A DNA stretch of 7,950 nucleotides, from positions 1 to 7,950 of the forward strand of contig VXPR01000454.1 of NCBI GenBank assembly GCA_009839405.1. The letters run 5' to 3'. Shown here in pieces: positions 1 through 5,830 of the stretch. The notes beneath the pieces are model-generated. The model had not been told where the DNA came from and did not search any database. It worked only from the letters and a program-made list of their open reading frames with translations. The stretch is from Gammaproteobacteria bacterium. Lineage in GTDB: Bacteria; Pseudomonadota; Gammaproteobacteria; Pseudomonadales; Azotimanducaceae. How positions within the stretch are numbered: position 1 is the stretch's first letter; each line of letters starts with the position of its first letter. A program made the position numbers and the translations under genes.

Positions 1-1
1 G

Positions 2-544
2 GTGCGCCGCGGCGCACCGACGCAGGCCGGCGATCCGGGTGCTCTGGTGTCCATCGATCGCGTGTTCGCAAACCTCGCCATCCAGGATGTTTCCGGCTAT
101 GACCTGCGTGCCCAGTACGATTGGGAGACGGCTGACTGGGGGAGGTTGGCTTTCAACCTCACCGTTTCCCGCATCGAGGCCTACGAGTTCACGCCTTCGC
201 CGGGCGAGGATGTGGTGGACTTGGTGGGCCTCGAAGGCAACCCGCAGCACCGGGCGATCTTCAACGTGCAATGGGACTTCGACCGCTACACGGTCTCGTA
301 CTATCTGCGGGTGATCGACGAGCATGAAGGTGCAGGTAACGGATTGTACGAACGTCACTTCAGTCAGGACATCACCGCGGCCACGCTTTTGCCGTGGGGT
401 GGCGAACTCACGCTCGGGATTCGCAACCTCATGGATGAGGACCCCGCCTATGACCTGTTGAATGGCTACGACGACACCTATGTCCTGCCTCTCTACGACG
501 TCGCCGGCCGCACGCCATTCATGAGCTACCGGCACACGTTCTAG
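2..544 (+). CDS. TonB-dependent receptor, C-terminal fragment (5' end outside window)
   Basis: This is the last 180 residues of an outer-membrane beta-barrel receptor. The frame is open from the first bases, so the GTG at position 2 is not a true start. The translation has the alternating aromatic/polar strands of a barrel. It ends with the signature seen at TonB-dependent receptor C-termini: a GIRNLMDEDP segment (the usual 'NLfDe.P' turn, about residues 141-150), then YDVAGRTPFMSYRHTF, finishing in the terminal phenylalanine recognised by the Bam machinery. Such receptors import siderophores, vitamins, saccharides or peptides using TonB/ExbBD energy. The substrate cannot be told because the plug and most of the barrel lie upstream of the window. 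A strong stem-loop follows 32 bases after the stop. The family call is firm; specificity is unknown. Confidence 0.88.
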   Translation: MRRGAPTQAGDPGALVSIDRVFANLAIQDVSGYDLRAQYDWETADWGRLAFNLTVSRIEAYEFTPSPGEDVVDLVGLEGNPQHRAIFNVQWDFDRYTVSYYLRVIDEHEGAGNGLYERHFSQDITAATLLPWGGELTLGIRNLMDEDPAYDLLNGYDDTYVLPLYDVAGRTPFMSYRHTF

Positions 545-576
545 CGCAAGCTGACGCAAGCCGACACAAGGCACGT

Positions 577-610
577 GACGCTTTCGAGGGCACTCGCTCT
601 CGAGAGCGTC
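577..610 (+). terminator. Stem-loop after the receptor gene, terminator-like
   Basis: Positions 577-588 pair with 599-610 over 12 base pairs (one G-T/U wobble at 583/604), leaving a 10-base loop. Within it, 595-608 is also a perfect 14-base palindrome, giving a competing smaller hairpin. It sits between the receptor stop and the oxygenase start. No T-run follows, so it is not a textbook intrinsic terminator. It may instead protect the receptor mRNA 3' end or assist factor-dependent termination. Confidence 0.55.
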
Positions 611-630
611 CTGCCTGACCACCCCACCTG

Positions 631-1278
631 ATGGACGACCTGCTCCATTTCTGGGCGACGCCGTTCTATCGCCACCGTACCGACCCGGCACGCGCCGAAG
701 GCGTGACCGAGTACATCCTTGCCAACGAAACCGAAGATCGGCGCAAGCCCGATTCCCCGCAGCGCGCCCATCCGGGCGTGTTCGAGAGTTCCTTCGATTT
801 CCTCGATTGGGGAAGCGACGTTACCGGCGATCTCAAGCAGCTCTTCCACAACCACCTCGCCGGCGTGGTGAAGACTGCCAACGGGATCGACGACGCGGCG
901 CTCAAGAACCTGCGCTTCCATAGCCATTGCTGGTTTCATGTGACGCGACAGGGCGGCTACTTTCCGAACCACAACCATCCGCTGGCGTCTTGGAGCTTGG
1001 TTTATTGCGCGGATCCAGGGGATGAGGACGCGGCGGACTTCGAGGCGGGGCATCTGGTGTTCAACGACCCGCGGGCGACGGCGAGCATGTACCTCGACAC
1101 GGCGAACCGACAGATGCGGCGGGAGTTCTCCTTCGACGCGGTGCGGATGCGTCCGGTGGCCGGCGATTTGCTGATCTTCCCTTCCTACATCCTGCACGCC
1201 GTGGAGCCGTATTCGGGGCGAAGGCCCCGGGTGAGCGTGGCGGCGAACTTCTGGTTTGCCACCTTCGGACGGACGTAG
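631..1278 (+). CDS. Putative 2OG-Fe(II) oxygenase (TIGR02466/PF13759-like)
   Basis: This 215-residue cytoplasmic protein has the layout of the bacterial putative 2-oxoglutarate/Fe(II)-dependent oxygenases of the TIGR02466 type. It starts with an 'FWATPFYRH' opening strand. A double-stranded beta-helix core follows: FPNHNHPLASWSLVYCA (111-127, candidate iron-ligand histidines H114/H116), GHLVFNDPR (140-148), then GDLLIFPSYILHAVEP (178-193, candidate distal ligand H189). R200 in the RPRVSVAANFWF strand probably binds the 2-oxoglutarate carboxylate. Ligand assignments are by motif, not structure. The ATG at 631 is the only ATG option, since an in-frame TGA lies at 616; no clear Shine-Dalgarno is visible. 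From general knowledge, this family is often encoded near TonB-dependent receptors and flavin-dependent halogenase-type genes, which fits the gene before it. The substrate is unknown: a small molecule or a protein side chain are both possible. Confidence 0.8.
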   Translation: MDDLLHFWATPFYRHRTDPARAEGVTEYILANETEDRRKPDSPQRAHPGVFESSFDFLDWGSDVTGDLKQLFHNHLAGVVKTANGIDDAALKNLRFHSHCWFHVTRQGGYFPNHNHPLASWSLVYCADPGDEDAADFEAGHLVFNDPRATASMYLDTANRQMRREFSFDAVRMRPVAGDLLIFPSYILHAVEPYSGRRPRVSVAANFWFATFGRT

Positions 1279-1316
1279 GGGCTTCGCATGAGCGAGCGGT
1301 GGAGCGCGACGCAGCC

Positions 1317-2303
1317 ATGAGCGAGCGTCTTGGCGCGGAGGAGTGGGCGACTTACTGGCAGAAGGGCACCATCACGACATTTCACGGGCGCTTCGCCGGC
1401 AACTACGACGGAGCGGTTCGGGAGTATTGGCAGGGACTGTTCTCGGCCCTGCCGGCTGGTGCCGCGATCTTGGACCTCGCTACCGGTAATGGCGCGTTGG
1501 CGCTTCTCGCCCAGCAGCACTCGGCGCGGGAAGGGCTAGGGCACAAGGTTACCGGCATCGACTACGCCGACATCGACCCACCCAAGCAGTTCTCCGGCAA
1601 GGCGTTTGCACGGCATTTACGCGCCATCGACTTTCGTGGCCGGGCAAGGCTAGAGGACACGGGCCTCGACACTGCAAGCTTCGACCTCGCCATCAGCCAA
1701 TTCGGCTTTGAGTACGGAGAGCCGGAGGCCGCGGCGCGGGAAGTGGCTCGCGTGCTGAAGCCGAAGGTCTCGACCTTTGCCGCCATGCTTCACCACGCCG
1801 AGTCCGCCATCATCCGCCAGGCCAAGGACGGCCTCGCGCAGATTGCAGCGTGCGTGAAGTCCGGCCTCTCTGGCGCCGTGCGCGACCTGCACAAGCACTT
1901 GGATCGCTTGGCCACCAGGGGCGAGGACCCGGCTCAAGACTCTCGCGCCATTGACCTGCGCGCCAACATCAACCGCATCCTCGCAGAGCTTCAGCAAGAG
2001 GGGGGCCGCTACGCGGACCCAAACCAGCTCGTCTTCTACGTCGAAAACTCCATGTCCACCTTCAACCCCCAAGTCACGGCCGGCAAACCCCTCGCGGACA
2101 AGCTCGCCATGCTCCAACACGTAACCGCCGAAACCGACGCCTACCGCCAACGAATGCGCGACTTGATCTCTTCCGCCCTAACCGACCCCGACATCGAAGC
2201 CATGAAGCGCCGCATCCAATCCCACGGCTTCACCACCGAAGAAGATCGCCCGTTCGTCTTCGAAGGCACCCACTTCTGCCACCTCCTCCGCTTCTCAAGG
2301 TAG
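1317..2303 (+). CDS. Class I SAM-dependent methyltransferase
   Basis: This is a 328-residue protein from the ATG at 1317. It has a Rossmann-type methyltransferase domain in its first half. Motif I is ILDLATGNG (residues 51-59), the glycine-rich SAM-binding loop. The acidic end of strand 2 follows at VTGIDYADI (78-86). FDLAISQFGFEYGE (122-135) corresponds to motif IV, with AREVARVLKP (141-150) as the helix and strand after it. The C-terminal half (about 155-328) is largely helical and charged and ends in a beta strand, FEGTHFCHLLRFSR. The acceptor substrate is not evident. A GTG at 1299, in frame, would add six residues. I prefer 1317 because a GGTGGAG lies about 12 bases upstream. The start is 38 bases after the oxygenase stop, so the two may be co-transcribed. 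Class assignment is secure; role is unknown. Confidence 0.85.
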   Translation: MSERLGAEEWATYWQKGTITTFHGRFAGNYDGAVREYWQGLFSALPAGAAILDLATGNGALALLAQQHSAREGLGHKVTGIDYADIDPPKQFSGKAFARHLRAIDFRGRARLEDTGLDTASFDLAISQFGFEYGEPEAAAREVARVLKPKVSTFAAMLHHAESAIIRQAKDGLAQIAACVKSGLSGAVRDLHKHLDRLATRGEDPAQDSRAIDLRANINRILAELQQEGGRYADPNQLVFYVENSMSTFNPQVTAGKPLADKLAMLQHVTAETDAYRQRMRDLISSALTDPDIEAMKRRIQSHGFTTEEDRPFVFEGTHFCHLLRFSR

Positions 2304-2304
2304 C

Positions 2305-2328
2305 TCCGCTCACTGGAGCGGACGCTCC
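2305..2328 (+). terminator. Hairpin directly after the methyltransferase stop
   Basis: Positions 2305-2311 pair with 2316-2322 (7 bp, ACTG loop), starting two bases after the TAG stop. An alternative stem, 2315-2320 with 2323-2328 (6 bp), overlaps it, so the two folds are mutually exclusive. No T-run follows. It may act as a 3'-end structure for the methyltransferase mRNA, or be the first member of the hairpin cluster further on. Confidence 0.45.
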
Positions 2329-2391
2329 GTGAGGAGGACGGCTCGGGGAGGAGACGCCACCTGTTGCGTAACGTAAGGACGAACCCTTGGG

Positions 2392-2490
2392 GGGAGGGCG
2401 TCTCGCCCTCCCGACGCGCCGCAAGGCGCGTCCTCCGAGGGTTGTGCCCATTCGCGCCGTTCGGCGCGTGTGAGGGCAAGATGCCCTCAC
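2392..2490. repeat. Array of four consecutive hairpins, probable dispersed palindromic repeat
   Basis: Four separate perfect inverted repeats lie within 99 bases. They are 2392-2400/2404-2412 (9 bp, 3-base loop); 2413-2420/2425-2432 (8 bp, GCAA tetraloop, starting directly where the first ends); 2453-2458/2463-2468 (6 bp, 4-base loop); and 2470-2478/2482-2490 (9 bp, AGA loop). The stretch lies between convergent genes (methyltransferase on plus, nucleotidyltransferase on minus). Its short open frames have proline/arginine/serine-rich translations typical of non-coding GC-rich repeats. Compound palindromes of this look are commonly scattered in many copies in some bacterial genomes. With one window I cannot show copy number. 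It could also serve as a two-way transcription stop. I see no transposase or target-site duplication. Confidence 0.6.
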
Positions 2491-2534
2491 CCCCAGTACC
2501 CGCGCCCAAGAGTCCTTGCCTAGAGGAAGTTGCC

Positions 2535-3005
2535 CTAACGCCCCTGCCCGCGCCTTTCAAGTTCGTGGCGGATGGTACGAACGTCGACTTCGTCTTGGGG
2601 TCGGCCGACTGCCTCCTTGTTCCGCAGGAGGTCGTTGAGTGAAATCACCGGTACGCGGCAACCGGCAACGGTCATGTCGGCTCTGGAGTCCCACGCTTCA
2701 TCGAACTCCACGCCCTCGATCGAAGTGATGACATCCACGCGACGCGGGGGAACGCCGAACTGCACGACCCTGCCCGGGGTGGCGAAGTCCTTGGGTGTCA
2801 CGTCGAATGCAGCAAGGGACATCCCGAACTCTCGGAGCGCATCGTGTATGCGCTGGGCATTGGTTGCATCGGGCTTCGACCAAATGTCGATGTCGCCGGT
2901 AGCGCGTTGCAGGCCGTGGATGCCGAGTGCGACGCCACCGACCAAGAGGAACTGGACGTCATGTTGCGTGAGGGTCGTCAGCAGTTGCTCGAAGTCCTCG
3001 TTCAT
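2535..3005 (-). CDS. Nucleotidyltransferase-fold protein (AbiEii/DUF6036-like)
   Basis: This 156-residue protein has the minimal nucleotidyltransferase fold. LVGGVALGIHGLQRATGDIDIW (21-42) gives the glycine pair G23-G24, followed by the D38-x-D40 metal-binding carboxylates. RRVDVIT (88-94) supplies the third acidic residue, D91. The C-terminal segment ISLNDLLRNKEAVGRPQDEVDV (121-142) matches the conserved 'L..nK.a.gRpkD..D' block common to AbiEii- and DUF6036-like proteins. All catalytic-type residues are intact, so it may be an active nucleotidyl- or AMP-transferase, possibly acting on RNA or protein. The ATG at 3005 has an AGGA four bases upstream. It begins 9 bases after the small gene's stop, so the pair is almost surely one transcript. 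Homologues are often two-gene modules, some behaving as toxin-antitoxin or phage-defence systems; for this one that is inference. Confidence 0.8.
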   Translation of the reverse strand: MNEDFEQLLTTLTQHDVQFLLVGGVALGIHGLQRATGDIDIWSKPDATNAQRIHDALREFGMSLAAFDVTPKDFATPGRVVQFGVPPRRVDVITSIEGVEFDEAWDSRADMTVAGCRVPVISLNDLLRNKEAVGRPQDEVDVRTIRHELERRGQGR

Positions 3006-3014
3006 CGGTCCTAC

Positions 3015-3239
3015 TTAAGGGAGTTGCAGCACCCGGATCGGCCATTGATCGCGCGGCAACCGCTTGCGGCCGGCGGGCGTGAGCGAGAAGGTCGCTTCGC
3101 TGAGCTCCATGGTGCGGCGAAAGTTCTCCTCCATCGTCAGACCCTGCGTGAATCCGTCCTCGGGCTCCTCGCCAAGACGGTACTTTCGAATGGGCCAATG
3201 GCTGCGTTCCACCTTGGGCCCCTTACCTTCGCCTGACAC
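3015..3239 (-). CDS. Small 74-residue protein paired with the nucleotidyltransferase
   Basis: I do not recognise a named family. The protein is soluble, charged and rich in Arg/Glu, with no signal peptide or membrane segment. The middle, MEENFRRTMELSEATFSL (36-53), looks helical. A WPIR motif occurs twice, at 15-18 and 66-69, each followed by a short hydrophobic strand (KYRL and VLQL). Small proteins with a helical core and an Arg-rich C-terminal strand frequently precede nucleotidyltransferase-fold genes, so this may be the cognate partner, either an antitoxin or a substrate adaptor. The start is GTG at 3239, with GGGAG about ten bases upstream. An in-frame GTG nine codons later is an alternative. 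Evidence that it is a real gene: 9-base spacing to the next gene, same strand, a plausible ribosome site and a non-random translation. Confidence 0.62.
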   Translation of the reverse strand: MSGEGKGPKVERSHWPIRKYRLGEEPEDGFTQGLTMEENFRRTMELSEATFSLTPAGRKRLPRDQWPIRVLQLP

Positions 3240-3291
3240 GCCTCACACACTCCCGACTCGCTTGGCGGAAATTCACGCACCTTCGCCCCAC

Positions 3292-3334
3292 GGCGTCAAG
3301 ACTGCTCGCTACCTGACGCCACGGGAGCTCCCGT
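3292..3334. repeat. Two adjacent inverted repeats after the hydrolase gene
   Basis: Positions 3321-3334 form a perfect 14-base palindrome. Immediately next to it, 3292-3298 pairs with 3314-3320 (7 bp, 15-base loop). For minus-strand transcription these lie 52 bases past the hydrolase stop and before the small gene at 3239. They may therefore separate the two transcription units. No T-run follows in either direction. The remainder of the 3240-3385 gap shows nothing else I can identify. Confidence 0.4.
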
Positions 3335-3385
3335 CAAGCGCCTCTTGCTCAACATCACGCCGGCAGAAGCGACTTGGGGCGGTCT

Positions 3386-5779
3386 TCACCGCATCGCCGC
3401 CAAACGCTGCAGCAGCGCCCAGTCGTCATATGTGGGCACAAACCTCCCGTCGTTGCCCGGGCAGGTGTTGCGGGCGGCGCAAGTGCTCGGGAAGTTGGTG
3501 AGGCTCAGGACATAGCCTCGGCCCGGGTCGTGTTCGAACTTGGTCAGGACGACCAGCACTACGTTGGCGTCCGGCCAGACATAGATGTGCTGACCCTCCA
3601 GGCCGTGGGCCGCCACGATGTCGATGGGCGGCTGGCGCCCCAGGTACGCTGCGTTCATCACCCACCATTGGAAGCCATAGAACGGGCTTTGCGCCGCCAG
3701 GCTCTCGCGGACGTAGCTGGCGGAGATCAGGCGTTCACCCCGCCACACGCCGCCGGCAGCGAACAGGATGCCGAAGCGGGCGAAATCGTCCGGGCGCATG
3801 TCGAGGCAGCAATACGTCATGGGGTTGATGCCGGTGGGGTCGAGCCACATGCCGATGGCGCCGCGGTCCACGCCGATGGGTTCGAGGATGGTTTGCCAAA
3901 GCCAGTCGTGGGCGTTCATGCCGGTGGCGCGACGGAGAAGCGGCTCGAAGAGCTGGGAGGTGGCGTTTGAGTATTCGAACCGCGTTCCGGGTAGCCGCAC
4001 GCGAGGGACGTTGAGCGCGGCGCGGGTCTGGTCGGCCTGCTTGAAGAAGCTCTCCGGGTCCGAGAGTCCCGCCCGCATCTCCAGGATGTTGCGGATGGTG
4101 ATTCGCTCCCGGGCCGAGCCGTTCCATTCATTCAGGAAGTCGCTGGCTTCCTGTTCCACCGAGGTGATGTGGCCGTGGTCGATGGCGGTTCCGATGGCGG
4201 CGCTGTACAGGCTCTTGGCAACGGACCAACTCGTACCGAGGCTCGCGATGTCATAGCCGTCGGCATAGCGCTCGCCAATGACTTCGCCGCCCCGAACGAG
4301 GAGTGTGGACTGCACGGCGGAGTCGGTGTAGATGAGATCGAGAACCCCGGCCACGGCGCAGGCAGTGACATCCTGGTCTTCCGGCACGCCTCGCGGCAGC
4401 GCCCAGTCCGGCACGCTTGGCGGCTGCACATCGAGCTCGAAAGTGCTGGCCTCGGTGCTCGAATCGGTCGTAACCGAAACGGTAGTGGTGCCGGCGAGGT
4501 GGCCCGTAAGCAAAAGGTCGTCGCCTTCGATCGTTGCCGTCGCAACGCAGGTATCGCTCGAAAGCACTTCCAGCGGCACGCCGACGGCGATGGCGACGCG
4601 AAGCTCCCTGCCTGCTTCCACGGTCTGATCTGCGACGGCCTTGCCCGCATCCAGCTCGCTGCCCTCCGCCTCGATGCGGGCGAGCAAGGCTTCCATGTTG
4701 AGGTAATCCTCCGAGCCAACCTCCACCTGCACGCCGCCGCCGTGGCTGACGCTTGCGGACATCTTGTCGAGCACGAGCATGGCGTTGTCGGCGCTGTGCC
4801 TGTCGCCAGCCTCGAGGACGAATGCTCGCAACACGCCCAGATTGGACGCCTCGTGGTCTTGCTCGATGGAGGAGACAAACACCAGCCGGGTATTGCCGGA
4901 CTCGCCCCCAGCAACATGGCAGCGTATGCAACGCGCTTGGATGATCTGAAGCGAGATGGCCGCGCCGAAGAGGGCAGCGGCGGAAGCGTGGATTGTGTCT
5001 GGGTCCTCTTGGTCGGTGCCCGGGTCCCCGTCCTCCAAGCCCCGCAGGTTCGCCTCGATGTAATACGCGCTCGCCTGATCGGCGGCGACATGCAGATAGT
5101 GCGGCCCGGCCTGCACGTCGCGCTCGATGCGGAAGTTGGCACGGCTGCCACCCTCGTCCGCGGTGACAAGCACCCTGTCCGAACCGTCTCGCAGTTCGCC
5201 GGTGGTGTCTGCGGGCCCGCCCGTGGCAACCGTCAGGCGCGAAGGCGCGTTCACGTCGATGCGGAACACGTCCATATCGTCCGGCGCGCCAATTGTGCCG
5301 GCCAAGCTGACGTCCGGCGGTAGCAGTGTAGAGGTCGTAGAGGTGTTGCCGTGGTCGTCCGCCCGCTCGATGCGCACGATGACGCGATAGTCGCCGGTGT
5401 CGACGTCGCTTTGCACGGCCAGGTAATGCACGCCGCCGCCCAAAGTCTCGCGCAGACGGAAGTTCATGCCGGAGCCGCTGTCGTCATCTGTGGCGATGGT
5501 TGCGCCGGAGCCGTCGTAAAGCGTGCCCACGGTGTCGAGCCTGCCGCCGCTGCGCATGTCGAGCGTTGCTTGCGCGTGCAGGTCGATGCGGAAAATATCG
5601 ACATCCGTGGCCGAGTCGATCGTGCCGGCGACCCGCACGCCGTATTCGATGGGCGTGGACGTGAGCAATGTATCGCCGTGGTCGTCGCCGGCGGCCGGCA
5701 AGCCGAGCATTGCCGCGGCGACGGGCGCGAACAAACCAGACCTCACCAAGCCATCAATCCGCGAGAGCACCGACGGCAT
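3386..5779 (-). CDS. Exported multidomain protein: PPC-like x2, CxxCH heme-type domain, Ig-like, serine hydrolase (beta-lactamase/NylB type)
   Basis: This is a 797-residue envelope protein, numbered here from the ATG at 5779. Residues 1-31 look like a signal peptide: arginines, then a hydrophobic stretch ending in LPAAG. Two tandem PPC-like beta domains follow (about 34-139 and 142-245). Both open with DHG(D/N)T and contain DxDxFRI. After an acidic linker comes a segment with C284-x-x-C287-H288, a c-type heme attachment motif, plus a later SHGGGVQ (H346) that resembles the heme-type modules I know from exported aquatic-bacterial proteins (to about 372). About 379-452 is an Ig-like/BIG-like domain. 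From about 470 to the end is a serine hydrolase of the class C beta-lactamase/6-aminohexanoate-dimer hydrolase fold: S519-V-A-K522, Y603-S-N605 and H725-G-L-E-G729 in the KTG position. The catalytic set is complete. An in-frame TTG at 5806 would add nine residues and has a G-rich upstream stretch. The MFS stop lies 51 bases upstream, so co-transcription is likely. The substrate is unknown: an ester, amide or oligomer. Confidence 0.85.
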   Translation of the reverse strand: MPSVLSRIDGLVRSGLFAPVAAAMLGLPAAGDDHGDTLLTSTPIEYGVRVAGTIDSATDVDIFRIDLHAQATLDMRSGGRLDTVGTLYDGSGATIATDDDSGSGMNFRLRETLGGGVHYLAVQSDVDTGDYRVIVRIERADDHGNTSTTSTLLPPDVSLAGTIGAPDDMDVFRIDVNAPSRLTVATGGPADTTGELRDGSDRVLVTADEGGSRANFRIERDVQAGPHYLHVAADQASAYYIEANLRGLEDGDPGTDQEDPDTIHASAAALFGAAISLQIIQARCIRCHVAGGESGNTRLVFVSSIEQDHEASNLGVLRAFVLEAGDRHSADNAMLVLDKMSASVSHGGGVQVEVGSEDYLNMEALLARIEAEGSELDAGKAVADQTVEAGRELRVAIAVGVPLEVLSSDTCVATATIEGDDLLLTGHLAGTTTVSVTTDSSTEASTFELDVQPPSVPDWALPRGVPEDQDVTACAVAGVLDLIYTDSAVQSTLLVRGGEVIGERYADGYDIASLGTSWSVAKSLYSAAIGTAIDHGHITSVEQEASDFLNEWNGSARERITIRNILEMRAGLSDPESFFKQADQTRAALNVPRVRLPGTRFEYSNATSQLFEPLLRRATGMNAHDWLWQTILEPIGVDRGAIGMWLDPTGINPMTYCCLDMRPDDFARFGILFAAGGVWRGERLISASYVRESLAAQSPFYGFQWWVMNAAYLGRQPPIDIVAAHGLEGQHIYVWPDANVVLVVLTKFEHDPGRGYVLSLTNFPSTCAARNTCPGNDGRFVPTYDDWALLQRLAAMR

Positions 5780-5830
5780 TCTGAACGCGCCCGCACGGCG
5801 CCACAACGCAAGCCCCGCCCCTGCGACGGC

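Noticed and set aside
541..1197. A 218-codon minus-strand frame opposite the oxygenase
   Set aside because: The oxygenase frame has family motifs in the right order; this one has none.
2392..2490. A CRISPR array or insertion-sequence end
   Set aside because: The hairpins differ in sequence from one another and have no regular spacers, and there is no transposase, Cas gene or flanking duplication in the window.
2364..2642. A 92-codon plus-strand frame across the hairpin array
   Set aside because: It runs through the palindromes and into the antisense of the nucleotidyltransferase. The Pro/Arg/Ser-rich product is typical of translated non-coding repeats.
4132..5229. A 365-codon minus-strand frame overlapping the hydrolase in another frame
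   Set aside because: The translation is Arg/Ser/Pro-rich without motifs. The competing frame has a signal peptide, CxxCH and complete catalytic motifs.
4169..5323. A 384-codon plus-strand open frame opposite the hydrolase
   Set aside because: It lies wholly within the well-supported hydrolase gene and its sequence is the low-information complement of that gene.
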